DNA of 64,000 nt. It comes from Volvox africanus. Lineage: Eukaryota; Chlorophyta; Chlorophyceae; Chlamydomonadales; Volvocaceae. Where the stretch lies: NCBI GenBank assembly GCA_030268105.1, contig BSDZ01000079.1, positions 5,106,001-5,170,000 of the forward strand, in the 5' to 3' direction. Made by a program: the position numbers and the translations under genes. The stretch's first letter is position 1. Every line of letters starts with the position of its first letter. Below are positions 11,078 to 27,675 of the stretch, piece by piece. Below the pieces are notes generated by a model, which was not told where the DNA came from, did no database searches, and worked only from the letters and a program-made list of their open reading frames with translations.

Positions 11078-14000
11078 TCTGAGAACGAGCCACCGACTAC
11101 CTCACCCGGCGGTTCTCTCGATCTCCAAGTTGGGACCGAGTAGTGAGGGGGCTGTCACCACCTGATTGACTGGCAGGTCGGTGCTGCGAAGGGCCTTGCC
11201 TGTACGCACGCATGCGTCCATCATTTCCGTAGTGCAATAATAAGTAACAATAATTAGTAAAAATAACGATAATAGTAATAATAAGGATAGTAATAATAAA
11301 GATAATAGTAATAATGATGATGATGATATCTCACTGTGTCGGAAACTAGGTACATACGAAACTTTACGAAAGAGTAAGACAGACAGGTGGTAATATATTT
11401 CTATTGCAAGCGCGAGGTAATTGAGGTGTATGTGTATGCATGTTTTCGTCGGCGAACGAACATACCGAGGCCACATTATGTATGCGCTATGGTTCGGCCC
11501 GGTCAGGGCGCTCGGTGCTTGTCCTTTCAGGGCAAGCCGCAGTGAAACACCTATCACTATGCCGACCCCTCCCTAGTGAAGCTGCTTGAAAATGCAGCGA
11601 AGGTCCTCAAGCAAGATAGAGTAGGTGCTGATTAGTAGGTGCTGATTATTTTGTAATTTGTCTTATGCTTCTGTATGTATGTGTATATTGTACGACTATT
11701 ATACCTTACAATAATAATAGTAACAGTAGTTAGTCGGCTGCTGTGGCCTGGCATGTGATTAAGGGATGGGGGACCTAGGGATCGCATAGCCTCTATCCCC
11801 TGCATGCCCGTACCACCGGAACTACACCTCACATGCATATATGTTCTTCCCCTTCTGCCGCTCATCAACCACCCCCCGCCCGATGGATCCGTCCCCCGAA
11901 CGGATGGGGAAAACCCCACCTGGAATGATGCTAAGTACTGTGAAGTTGTAGGCCAGAGCATTGGACAGCAGCGCGGGTCCCCCCCCGGCCATGTTCAGCC
12001 GCTTAGCAAGACTGGCGAAAGCGCTGTATATTTATATACGTGTGTACGTATGCATCAAGACGGACACGGCGGAAAGAAGCAATGGCTTTAGCAGTACAAT
12101 ATGTTTATTTCCCGTATGTATATATGTATATATACTATTGATCAATGAATTTATTTATATCTAAATATTATCGCTTTCTCCGTTTGTTGCTTGGGCACCA
12201 CGCACTGGTTTATTAGTTGGTTCCTTGCTGAACGTCTCCGCCGCTCCAACAACCTTCATACGGTTCGAATGCTTTGAATCATGGGCGATGTGAGACCAAT
12301 TACGCAACCCCCACGGGGGGAATGCAGCTTGGATAGCCCGATTCTACGGAGTTGGGTCCGAGTCCGCCCCCCGCGTTTGAGAGGGTTAAATGCATAGCCC
12401 GTGAAGTACGCATCTGAGGCCCGTAACTGGGCTGATGGTGCGGGGTGGTTTGACACCCACCTAAATGCCAGTAGATCCGAAGGGGCTGGCACATGGATAG
12501 GGGCCGTAGAGAGCAAGGAAACTCTGCGTAACCAAAAAACAGGTGATCTCTAGCGGCCTCAGATGAAGACGCTGAGGTACGCGTGCCCACTCGGTTAAAA
12601 ATCCCGGAGATCCCCATAATACACGCCAGCCCGCAAGGGCGGAGTAACCATAATAATAATAATATACGCAACCCCCCCACATCAATTATTAACCTTTGAA
12701 CCTCTTTCGCTGAGAACAACAACAACATCAACAACAACTCCAACAACTCCACTACTCACGCATCGCTGGGTGCGAAAATGGTGGCCACGGTCTCGTTGGT
12801 GAGCAGCTCCGAGACCCCCGTGACGTTGAGGGCTTCGATCGCCAGGTTCACCTGACGTACCGGTTTAGTTCAAATACCAGCGTGATTGAAGCATTGCGTG
12901 GATGCATGGTACGGCAGTATGGTACGAAGTGGAGTGGTGTGGACTGTGAAGGACTGGGTTACGAACCATACCATGCACACTAGGAAGCATCCTTGCCTCT
13001 CTGGTCTCGCTCTCGGGACGGAATTCTAGCCAGAGACACAAAGCCACGCACGCATCCCATCCCCGTATATTTGTCTGCCTGTCTGTCTGTCAGCAGAAGT
13101 CGCACTACTGCTGGCTGGGACAATACGTAATCCTACTGCCATATACACCCAAGAGATTCCACTCCAGCTATCTCACTCCACTCCGCTGAACGGCGACGGA
13201 ATTTTCACCTTTGGATGGTTGAGTACGTAACACGGGGTGCAATAGCGCGTGAAGCCGGGGATCGAGTTACCCCGTTACAATCCTCCCCGCCCTGCAGTGT
13301 GTTCACCTAGGATGTTTCCTAGGGCGCCCTGACAACCCGTAGGGCAGCTTACGCCCTGCACCCGACGGATGGGGTTCTTGGGTTTTTCCGACAATACCGT
13401 CAATTTTTCTTCTTTTTAGCGGCGGGTAGTAACCCTGGCGCAGCACCAGCCCGGGCATCCACCATAAGGCAGACGGGATTCATGCACAGTCTGTGTGCGA
13501 TAAACAAGGTTCGACTCGGGGACCTAAGGTCAGCCTTTGCAGATTGCATCAATGTAACACAGGGTGCAATAGTGTGTGTAGCCGAGATCTCACCTCCCCC
13601 AGTATTTAGTATTTATTTACATATATATTCAGGGCAAGTCGCCTATAGTGTAACACCTAGCATAAATAACATGCGTACGGTAATAAACCTCTCATTCGTT
13701 AACCCCCTTAGGGTTCCTTCTTACTCTGCCGTACGCATTGAATAATGATCTGATGAGGACATGAGAAAGACGCATATACTAGTTACACACGCACTTTGGG
13801 GCCAGTAGCAGCAGAGGCACGCTCCCGCGGGGCCCTCGCCACTTTTGCGGCGGGTCTGGGCGTTGCAGGGGTCGAGGGCGGGCCACTATTGCCGCCGGTT
13901 GGTTGCTCCTCAGCAGGCAGGCCACCAGATTGGGCATACGATGCGCCTGGCTTTGCAGCCATGCCCTTGGCAGGCTTGGCGGGAACGGCCTCCTGCAGGA

Positions 14001-14530
14001 GCGACCTACCCGCGGGTCTGCGGTCCGCACAACAGCTGACTGCCACGACTACGAATGAAGTACCGATGGGACGTACAAAAGCGGCATTTATTGATTATTA
14101 TTGCCCTTAATGGCGAAAAAAGAGAACAAAGGCACGCGAGCGAGAGTCGTCGTCATCATGTAAATATATGGGTGCGTGCGACACTTTGCTCTTACTTGCT
14201 TGCTTCATGCGCGGAGGCAGGAAGTTCGTCGCCGCAACGCCGCACGCACGTGCGGCACATGCCGGCGGCCATGCATGAGCTCTAGATATATATCCAGCCA
14301 AACGACATACCATCAGCATTTGCCGAGAGCAAATCGACGACATAGTTATACATATAGTTTCCTCGCTCGTGCCCTCGCTTTCTTACTATGCCATGTATGT
14401 ATGTATGTGAATGGCTGTGGTCCGCCGCCAAATGGTTGGTCGCGATGACGACCCCGCGTGCTACGCTGCGGTTTAGAATTGCTTGCTTACCTGAGAGGAA
14501 GAGCACCAAAACGTAAATTCGCCCTCTCAT
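9901..14530 (-). CDS. FAS1 (fasciclin) protein 2, short linker
   Basis: Seven-exon model, in transcript order: 14530-14491, 14039-13795, 12851-12760, 12023-11920, 11199-11106, 10752-10677, 9948-9901; 232 residues. Exon 1 (MRGRIYVLVLFLS) ends in phase 1 and joins VSCCADRRPAGRSLLQEAV, giving a signal peptide followed by the GRSLLQ motif. A linker rich in Pro, Ala and Lys runs to about residue 95. The FAS1 domain follows: VNLAIEALNVTG, TIFAPSDAAF (H1), SIIPG, a GKALRSTDLP strand, RVRVEG, VVRADV and the H2-like VVHVINKVL just before the stop. Two FAS1 exons (92 and 104 bp) have exactly the same lengths as in gene 1, and phases match throughout. The exon 6 donor is GCAAGT (GC-AG). Inferred role: secreted matrix or adhesion protein, paralogue of its neighbours. 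Its stop lies 2.3 kb beyond the start of FAS1 gene 1. Confidence 0.85.
10997..11088. repeat. 13-bp inverted repeat flanking a (TA)n tract
   Basis: Arms 10997-11009 and 11076-11088 are perfect reverse complements. The loop is largely (TA)n. Lies in intron 5 of FAS1 gene 2. Confidence 0.8.
11517..11550 (-). repeat. Dispersed short repeat, copy 2
   Basis: Reverse complement shares TGCCCTGAAAGGACAAGC with copy 1. In intron 4 of FAS1 gene 2. Confidence 0.6.
12453..12530 (+). repeat. Dispersed repeat pair, copy 1
   Basis: About 80-90 bp, roughly 75 percent identical to 15461-15552, sharing GGGGCTRGCACATGGAT and CCGYAGAGAGCAA. In intron 3 of FAS1 gene 2. Confidence 0.55.
13227..13600 (+). repeat. 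Direct repeat of ~47 bp, 326 bp apart
   Basis: Segments 13227-13273 and 13553-13600 both begin GTAACACRGGGTGCAATAG and continue with AGCCG. They flank about 280 bp in intron 2 of FAS1 gene 2 and may be the ends of a decayed element. Confidence 0.6.
13629..13656 (-). repeat. Dispersed short repeat, copy 3
   Basis: Reverse complement shares GTGTTACACT and CTTGCCCTGA with copy 1. In intron 2 of FAS1 gene 2. Confidence 0.5.
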
Positions 14531-15028
14531 GTTTCCAGCAAGCGAGCGCGAGCGTGCTTGCTTGGGACAACGTACACGCGAGCTACGTATGTATATTACT
14601 CCTTAAGGGTGCGTGATAGATTGCAGAGTTGTGAAGTTGCTGCTGTTGGAACAATTGGAACAATTACTCAATATATATTTATTTGAATGCCGCGATCGGT
14701 CGTATAGCCAGCGGCAGACAACTCGATTATATATAAACATATATGTGTACGATTATGGAAGTAGTCAAGGCCGCCTGCCTGCGGCGGCCGATGTGATTGC
14801 GCCATTTGCTTTGGCGGCGGTTCAGTTATGTATTCGGTTAGTTTGCGCCGTGTGCCAAGTATGTGGGTATACGTGAGAATAATAATCTGATGAAGTTGTT
14901 TTGAGTTTGAGCTTTGTTTGCCAGTATTTTGTGTGGCGTTACGGAAAGCGTTACTGACAAGTCCGATGAACCAGTATACATGTGGCTCTATCTAATGCAG
15001 CACGAAGCAGCATATATACACACATACA

Positions 15029-15030
<2 letters not shown>

Positions 15031-15088
<58 letters not shown>
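15031..15088. repeat. (TA)n microsatellite
   Basis: Uninterrupted TA run of about 48 bp followed by a single GTA break. Confidence 0.95.
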
Positions 15089-15089
<1 letters not shown>

Positions 15090-15460
15090 TATTTACCATA
15101 GTTACTAAATAAGCGAAATATCAAGATGCCGACGAATACTGGTGCAACATGGGTGCATGCGCACGTGGTGCGGGCGCGTGTACAAACATCTTTCCTTAAT
15201 GTCGCCCTGAAAGTTAGGACGACGTGATAATTGCAAGTTTGATCCCGGCTGATAATGGCATGTTTCTTAACTAAAACCGGGGTGGTTAAGGATCTGGGGG
15301 GGCGCCAGTGAGAGCATGATGAGCAGCAGGGATAGCACAACTGTTCAGTCGTGTCCCTGTCCGCCCTGATTGGCAGGACTCATCAGCGGTTGAATGCTCC
15401 ACCCGGGATGTGCGAACCTATGGCCCCGAAGGGGAGACAAGAGCTGCGGCGTGACTTGGA

Positions 15461-15552
15461 AGCCCACCTGACCTAAAGGGCAGTATGTGGTCCAATCGGG
15501 GCTAGCACATGGATGGGGGGCCGCAGAGAGCAACAACCAAGAGATTCTGCGA
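15461..15552 (+). repeat. Dispersed repeat pair, copy 2
   Basis: Partner of 12453-12530, located in the spacer between FAS1 genes 2 and 3. No coding motif was recognised in either copy. Confidence 0.55.
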
Positions 15553-15710
15553 AATGGGACTCGCGTGTCCCATGGTGTATACGGTAACATACCATAACAC
15601 ACGACAGCCTAAGAGCGGCATGACCCCAAGATAATATGTGCAGACTATGGCAAGTAAGGAGTTCTCACGCGGACAACAAAATGATTACTACCTAGGCTTC
15701 GCTATCAACG

Positions 15711-15787
15711 CACACACATACACACACAAAGACACACAAACACACACAAACACACACAAACACACACAAACACGCACAAACACACAT
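15711..15787. repeat. (CACACACAAA)n microsatellite
   Basis: Six to seven copies of a 10-bp unit with few substitutions. Confidence 0.9.
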
Positions 15788-17274
15788 ATGTATATGTCTT
15801 AGTGAACCAAATTGTTGCTGGTATTCTTATTATATACATATAAGATATCATAAAATATAATGTAAATGATACACATCATATATAATATGGCTGGGGGCAA
15901 ATACGTGGGTAGGCAGAGCCCGGTTATTATATATATGGCTGGCCACTGCGAAGTGGACGTTTTGCAGTGTCCACAGAGATTATTGACACGCATCATAACA
16001 TTACATCTCAATCAATCGTCAAGAAGGGCGAAAATGTTCATTCATTCCTGCACAGCTTTTCCACCAGCTCCTCCAGCCATCATCACACACGCACCTACAG
16101 CAATCAAACATACTATTAATACCGCCAATCGACGATCTATCTTTCGGTAAACTGCACCATATTCTGACAACAACAGATTAACCAACTAACGAACTGTACA
16201 TTTGACGACTGCGGCTTAATTTGGTTGCCAAAAAGTTTCAACACGAGTTCATTTTCATAACCATCCCAGCCACAATACAATTGGTTACTTAGGTCCGTCC
16301 TGACTGTATTCGTTCTCCCAGGCACCACCCAGCAGCCGCAGGGGATGGAGAAATCAAAATCGTTCTCAAACCTTTTTATTAGAACGCCCCCAAAAATTAT
16401 ACGGAACATAAGGCCCTCAGCTTGTAACAGACTATGTCAATATGTCAATACTCCCAAAGTGCCAGGAAGGCAGATCGTCCCTTTCATTCGCTTCCATGAT
16501 GATGCGACGCCTGCATGAATCTTACTACTTCACTCCCAGCGACCCTGTACGATAAACATGCATGCCATATGCCATAATTTGCGTATTCTGTTCCCTTGCC
16601 GCAGCCATCCAGCCGCCAGGAGCGGATATCCAAGTTGTGCGGGCATGGTAATACACGATTTTCGATTTCCGCACATACATCGAAAAAATTTATTATCGTT
16701 CCTACCTAACAAAAAACCACCAACTACTAACAACCACCACTGCATTAAGGCAGCTGCCACTGCCCCACAGCGCCAACGAAACCACAGGGATTTTGTGTGA
16801 CGCAGACGCAGACGCAGACGCAGACCCAGACGTAGACGTACCGCATGTCCGTATGTGTGTGTGCAAACTGCGCAGGTGTGCATGCACAGCAGCAGCTCTG
16901 CTACGCACAAGATTCGCCGTACGTCTATGTGTGTATTCGCTCCTCACTATTCGCGCCTCTTTTGCAAGGTTTTTGGACGACGTATCTTGTAAGCATGCGC
17001 CTATCTTGTCTTGTCTACATGTTCGGCCTCTCCCTCCCCTTGGCTGCGTTTCAGCCAATCTTTCAATGTATCAAGGTATACGACACACTTTAATAACAAT
17101 ATTTTCAAGTTGTTGTCGATTGACGAATCTGTTTATGAACTTTCAACCACAAACGCTGCGCGTGCACACGCACTGGGCTACAGCATGCGTGCAACTCGTC
17201 CACATCATGGTTACGGTGTACGGCGGACGGCAACGCCCGCCTAAACCTGCTTGACCCATGACCCGTTACTTCCT

Positions 17275-21411
<4,137 letters not shown>

Positions 21412-22240
21412 CTTACCAAGCAGGGCGTCTTTGATTGGTCAGCAGGGAATGGAGAGTTCGTCCTTACGTGGTAGTTGCGGCAAGCGGAACAACGGACGGA
21501 TTGCAATTAAGATTCAGTGTGGGCTTCTGCACTTGCGGTGCGGGTGAAAATCGAAGGAAAGGCGCCGGAAAACCTTGGAGGAAGAGTCGCAAGCTCACAG
21601 CACAGGGTCAGAAGATTATACGTATGGTGGTTTTTGGGGTGGTACGAAGTTAGTTGCCTTTGTCCCCTTAGTGGCAGCTTCTTGCAGCATGTGAAAGGAA
21701 CTTGGGTCATTGTGCGAGTGTGTACGGCGGCTTGCGTAAGGGCGCGTGCCGGCGCCTCGGTACTTATCATTACTTGCTTTGCAATGCATTAGTGACCCAT
21801 GGGACTATGCCTATTATCCGCCGCACGTATAGAAACTCAAGTTGTAATGGGATTTTGTCTTTTGTTGAAGTGTAATTGTTGTTATGCAGACCGTTGTGAG
21901 CTTTTAGCGAAATCGTGGTTGTTCGCATTGGTTGCAGATAAAACGCATGCAATTTTTTACTCTGGATGTTGTTACAGCCTTGTTAATTGAAATAATTTGA
22001 ACTTTAAGGGGATGCGATTAACAGTTGTCTGAAGGGATATTGCCGCTTGCTCATCCGTATTCCAAGAACGTGCGTTGCGCGCAAGTACAAATTCATGCAG
22101 CTTTCCAAAATCGTGCACTCGCTCTCATTGCAAGGAACACAGTTAGATGCAGTTGGAATCAAGCATTTAGGCTTGCCCAATACTACTTTGCGGTGCTACC
22201 CGGTTGGCGAACCTACTAGTAGGCCATCAGTACTACCAAA
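21412..22240. promoter_or_regulatory. Divergent spacer FAS1 gene 3 / WD40
   Basis: 829 bp between divergent start codons, expected to hold both promoters. No clear core-promoter motif was recognised. Confidence 0.4.
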
Positions 22241-25200
22241 ATGACACAAGAATTCGTAGAAGAGGCAACTGAGGCATCTCGCATGGCTAGCAATGCTGAG
22301 GCTTCGAGCAGCATGAAGTCCAAGACCAAGGCCCAAGAGCAGCGAGAGCATCAGATTCAGGTGCGATGATATATTGATTCTTGCTTAATCAGCGGAGGCT
22401 TTTGCCGTGCCTCGTGACCAGTGGCAATATGGCGCGGCCTAGCTGGAACTTATGAATAGTTGTTCATAATCAGAACTGAGGTCTGGCAGCATTTTGAACC
22501 TCTCTAAGGAGTGGCATTCTATCAATATTAGACTCTTTAGGGTCGGAGTTCACTTCGGCAGTGTGTCTGTATGGCAGGAGATAGGGGCAGTTTTGGCTAA
22601 ACCTTGTAATTTGCTTTACATACCACAGAAATGGCTGGATTCAAGGGCACCCAAGAGACAGGGATCTCAAGGTGTTACAAAGGAAGAGAAATCTGGCGAA
22701 TTGCGTCAAGGAGGCTCGAGGATGGTATGTTTCGTCTTTTGTTTCTGGCTGCAAACAGTCCCTCATAATTATGTCCTAATTTGAAAACACCTGTAGTTTT
22801 TATTTGTGCATCTTGCTGGCTTTGCTTGTGTGGAAACGTCTGATGGGGACGCGCGGAAACACTACCTTAAAATTGGTTGGGATGCGCACTTTCTTACTCT
22901 GATTTGGATGCGCACTCCCGTTCTAGGTGACGCCCAAACACCGATTGCTCAACAGCCACAACTATCCAGTTGCGTGCATTGTTTTCAGCCCCAACAACGA
23001 GTTCCTGGCGACAGCTTCCCGCGACGTCCGCATCTACGACGTCAAAACTGGTGATATTAAGGTCATCCTCGACGGTCACGGCGGCCTTGTTCGTAGCATC
23101 GCGTTCACGCCCGATGGCCGCCTCCTCTGCTCTGGAAGCGACGACTGCGCTGCTCTGGTCTGGTCATTGGAACATTGCTTTGCCCTCTGCGTTCCCGGGA
23201 AAATCACCACCCTCACGCCTCCAGGCGGCCCCAGCTCCACAAACATGCCCACAAACGAGCAGAAGGCCATCCCACTCACAAGCAATACGCCCCAGGACGC
23301 CGGGGCAAAGGAAACCCCCACCAACACCACCCAGAACTTCTCCCCAATGAGTCGGGTAGTGCAACGGGTGCTGAAGCGGCACCACAAACCAGTGTTGTCA
23401 GTCGCTACCACCCCGGACTCAAAGTACCTCGTCACAGGGAGTGCTGACAAGACGGTTCGAGTGTGGGACGTCTGCACGGGCTACATCATGGCGACGCTGC
23501 GCGGGCACAGTGGCGAAGGTAAATGTCTGCGAAAAAAATGCATCCATGTGTTCCCCGTGAAGTCCCACCACTGCATCCCAAAACGGAATAATGACCGTGT
23601 ACCAGATGCCACAGGGGTCATGGCGTTCCTTTCCCTTCTGCCGCTCGTTCTTTACTGTTGTATTTGAATAATGGGGTATTTTACACGGTAGCGTTCATTT
23701 GCCTTGCTGGCTTAAGCCCACTGGCCAACTTCTGCGCCACTCTTATCTGTGCGTGTGCCTCAATACCCCTCTGCGCGTGCCCGCAGTGAACACGGTCGCC
23801 GTTACACCAAACGGCCGGCGTATCGTCAGCAGCGGTGCGGATCGGGTCATTTTCGTATGGGACTTTGTGACCGGAGAATGCAAGCGGGCACTCAGGGTAA
23901 GAGCTCAGGGAGGGGTTTGGAGGGTTCTGGACGCGGGGACTAATGAGCTAGGCGAGACGAGGGCGGGGTCGCGGATTTATAGGGGGAATAACCATGTCCT
24001 TATCAGGACATACAATGACGAAGCCTTGACGTCGTAGGACGCAAGGGCGCGTCCATCTAGTGGCATTTGGGGAAAGCCTCACAAGCCCACTTCCATACTC
24101 TAAACAAGGAACCGATGATTGGCTGCGAAGGAGCTAGCACCTGATGATCACCTTCTCCCAACTTGGTTTCTGTTTGGCAGGGACATAAGGGCCCTGTGAG
24201 CTGCATGGCGGTGGCCCCGGACGGCAACTTTTTGGTGACGGGCGGCCACGACAAGGTAGGGATCTAGGGAGATCTTAGGAGTTGGAAGGATGTGAAAGAT
24301 ATGAAAGAGCTTACGGTTCAAGTTCATTGGGCTAGGATTGTTTTGGATGCACGTTAGCACGATGGGTGTTGTGCTAGTGATGGATGCAGTCATGAACAGA
24401 TGCGGCATTTATTCTTTGCAAGATTAGCCGCGATATAAGGTCGTGCGTTGTGTCTTGATTATCATTTCTGGTATTTTTATGCTCAATTTCCCCCGCTCTG
24501 CCTTGATTGGAAATATGTGCCTCCCTCCCCAAAGACTTTGCGCGTTTGGGACTTGAACAATGGCAACGAGCTAGCCACCCTCCAAGCGCATGCGGGCGCC
24601 TTTGGCGTTTTATCGTGCGCCGTCAGCTCGGACGGCAGCACCATTATGAGCGGAGGCTATGATAACTTGGTGAAGCTGTGGGACGCCACGTCAGGGCTAG
24701 CCATTGCAACCATTCAGGGCCATCGCCACATGGTAGGACGTTTCACAAGCTGGGAGAGAGACGGGGAAGGACACGGGCAGGGCAGGATGGTTGTGTTGTG
24801 CTTGGACACTCGTTTGTGATGGGGAAGAAGGGAGAGAAGCTTACCGGATGCGCAGGGCCGGTTTCGGCTTTCTGCTGTTCCTTTCCCGCCGCCAATGCGG
24901 AGGATGCTTGGGCACAAATTGGGTTATCCTACCACGGCTTCCCTCCTGCTCTGCGAGTTCTTTAATTGCTGGTGCGGTGGGAGGCGCAGGAGAAAAGCTT
25001 TCGTGGCCTGACTCACCCGGAAACGTGCGACATGTATGACCCTTTTAGTAGAGTGTGGCTGGGTGGCCCTTACAAATTCACCAAATGTATGCTTGCATGA
25101 GTGGCGAGGAGGACGAGGCGTCGCTCGTCCTGCATAGTGGTCTGATGATCTGTTTCGTATCGTAAAAAAATGCACTAGCCCAGCATCCATTTGACGCGGG

Positions 25201-25662
25201 GACCCAATATCACTATGCGCTACCTCGTTCCATCGTTGCGGTTTATGGTATCGCGGCTCTTGATCATCATCAGCGTTTACTTAGGGTTCCGGATTTGCTG
25301 TGCACCCTGCTCATGGTGTTTTATAATTGATGTAGGTGAGCTCAGTGGCTTTCAGCTCAGACTGCACTTACCTGGCCTCCGCCGGCCGCGACGACGAGGT
25401 GCGGACCTGGATCTGGGAGCCGCCTCAACTGACGAGCGAGGGAACCAAATCGACTGTCGCCAGCGAGACGCTGTCCAACAGCAAGCGAGCTACGGACCGG
25501 CTGCGTACTTCGCAGCTGGAGGACGCCCAAAACAACCGGCACTGGGGTTTCATGTTCGGGGACAACTCGGGTCGGGAGGACGAGGACACACTGCAAGAAG
25601 GCCTGGGCCTGCGGCCCAACCAAGCGCCATCGCGCGCCCCATCACTAGCTCGCGGTGTGTAG
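22241..25662 (+). CDS. WD40 repeat protein (seven-blade propeller)
   Basis: Seven exons: 22241-22360, 22629-22724, 22927-23518, 23787-23896, 24181-24255, 24535-24732, 25336-25662; 505 residues. The first 72 residues (exons 1-2) are polar and probably disordered. From about residue 80 to 425 seven WD repeats can be counted, ending in variants such as RIYDVKTG, ALVWSL, VRVWDVCTG, FVWDFVTG, LRVWDLNNG, VKLWDATSG and VRTWIWE. A Pro/Thr/Asn-rich insert of about 60 residues separates repeats 2 and 3. An 80-residue polar tail follows the last blade. Known biology: seven repeats close one beta-propeller, a protein-interaction platform. The partner cannot be read from the sequence. The start codon has the favourable context CCAAAATGA. 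No signal peptide, so cytosolic or nuclear. The start lies 829 bp from the divergent start of FAS1 gene 3. Not assigned to a named orthologue. Confidence 0.88.
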
Positions 25663-26010
25663 GGAATTCTGAGCTGTGGCCAAGCCCCCAGGGGGTTAAG
25701 ATATGAAGATGACTCTTCTGGACCCTGCACCTCTTCAACCTCTCCTGGCCTCGTCCAGCGGTCCCCCCCCCAAACCCCTGCCCAAGGGTTTAGTCCTGCT
25801 CAAGACCTCCGTCTTGGTCGATTGGCTTCAGATTCTACATCAAATTCAAAACGTTGTTACTCCGCCGTTGCGGAATGCTGGCAGTGTCGATAACTGGCGG
25901 TGGTGAGGGATCCCTCCCACCAGAGTGGTCCTGCGGAATTCTCTGGATCCTTATCGCGATGTCTATTCGCCACAGGCATCGCCATGGAGGCTGGCGGCCG
26001 TATGAGGGGG

Positions 26011-26070
26011 AACGGGCTTTAGCTCACTCGTTGATTGAGTTATCAATCAATGAGTGAGCTAAAGCCCGTT
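26011..26070 (+). other. Near-perfect 28-bp hairpin downstream of WD40 gene
   Basis: Arms 26011-26038 and 26043-26070 are reverse complements over 28 bp with a single mismatch, around a 4-nt loop. It lies 349 nt after the WD40 stop codon and 22 nt before TGTAA at 26093-26097, the usual polyadenylation signal of green algae, so it is probably inside the 3' UTR. Possible roles are an RNA-stability or processing element, a small-RNA precursor or a tiny foldback element. Confidence 0.8.
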
Positions 26071-26092
26071 GGTAGGGCTATGATTAGTAGCT

Positions 26093-26097
26093 TGTAA
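26093..26097 (+). terminator. Candidate polyadenylation signal TGTAA (WD40 gene)
   Basis: TGTAA is the common chlorophyte polyadenylation signal. This copy is 431 nt after the stop codon and just after the hairpin. A five-base match is weak evidence on its own. Confidence 0.4.
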
Positions 26098-27675
26098 TGT
26101 GCAGCGGAAGCTGGAAAGGTTATGTCCTCGGGCGGGTTGGGGGAGAGTTAAGTTTTTGACGCGGGTGGTTACGCAGCTTGTGTATGTGTGTGGCAGTTAC
26201 GCAGAGTGAGTCTCGACAAGACTGGTCGCTGCCAATTCATGAACCTTTATAATCTTTTGCTGGGGACGCATTCCCATTCCCCTGGCCGATGATGACTGGG
26301 CAATTCGCAGTAGCGGGCTTTGCAGCGTGCGGGTGTTGTGAGCAAACAGCCTGATGCGACAATCGAATCGGAAATGAAGGGCATTGCTCGGGATTCCGCT
26401 TTTGTTATTGTTGTTAAGGCGGCATGTACAGAAGGGCGTGCTGCCATAAAGTGAAATCCGGCGGATGTTGGGCGATTTGGATCGCTCAGGATTTCGTGTG
26501 AAATGGGGCCTGTCCTCTATGCAGGCTGGCATGCAGGCGGACAGCGCGACATTGCAGAACGATTGCTTGCTAGTATGGTGACGGGGCGAATTAGGTAATT
26601 CCAATAACTGTGGACGCTACTGATTTTGGGACTGCCAATGGGAGGTCACTCTTATCACTTATCCACACGGGGTATGTTTGAATTGCCGTATCCCGTATCC
26701 CGGACTTGCGATTGATCCGCGCTTGAGTGGTTCTTGGCTCTCCACGCTGCCAGTGACTTCCTCATTGACGATCTGCCCCATCCTACCATACTTCGAGCAG
26801 GCTACGCTGACCTTGCTAAGGAATTGAGCATCTACCGGTGCGGTATTATAATGCTGAATTGTCTGTCGTGGCGACGAGGGGCTGCTGCACTGTCGCTCTG
26901 CAACTGGTGATCACTGACTCGCGACTGTTTGCGAGACCTTATCGTTTTTATGGGGTTATGTTGCTGCATCGTTCTTAATGTACGGTAGCTAAATGGTGAT
27001 CTGAATGCAGATTACTTGTAATGTCATAGATTTCTTGTCTGCGACTGCGTTCTGCAGCGTAAAAGTGCTCCGTTCACAGACGTATATTGGAACGAAGGGT
27101 GTCTGTGGGATGAATGCGTTGTACTACTGCTTGTACAGCAACAGTGCATTCCGCGTCGGAAGCTCGCGATGCAATGAATCTGAACCTTGGTCCTCGAACA
27201 AATTGATTATGGCTTATCTCGTGTCCTGTGCAACCGTTGTGTGTTACAGCTTCTCGCAAAGCTGTCTATGATTACAGGGGGCTGCTGCACCGCGGCTAAA
27301 AACATGTAAAGTCACCACGCAGATGAAAAGAATTCAAGTGAGCAACATCCACTTCATCGTATCTATCCTTACTGATGCTTCGATAACCAATGCAACCAAC
27401 CAATGACTTGACATGCTTATGCATACTGTGCATTATCTAAATCCAATCCGCAGTCTTCCCATATCTCATCATCCAGCATGTACGTATGCAACAAGAAAAC
27501 AGTGCACAAAGAAAAGGTTGTGTAACTTCGCATATGGAGTTTTAGTACATGTAGAGGCGAAGAATTCTTATAATCGCCAACTTTTATATTCGCTTAGGAG
27601 CCCTGCCTCCGCGAGGGGAGGTGGCACCCACCTACTGTCACCAATTCCGGGGAGCGAGCATCACCAAAGGTATCC

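Larger units (their letters stand above)
14531..17274. other. Spacer between FAS1 genes 2 and 3
   Basis: Contains (TA)n at 15031-15088, the repeat copy at 15461-15552 and a 10-bp CACACACAAA microsatellite at 15711-15787. No gene recognised. Frames at 16530-17254 lack domains or splice support. Confidence 0.6.
25663..27675. other. Convergent spacer, no further gene seen
   Basis: Spacer between the converging WD40 and GST genes. Apart from the hairpin and TGTAA site it holds only short, unconvincing reading frames. On the minus strand TGTAA (TTACA on plus) occurs near 27245 and 27276, a plausible polyadenylation region for the GST gene. Confidence 0.6.
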
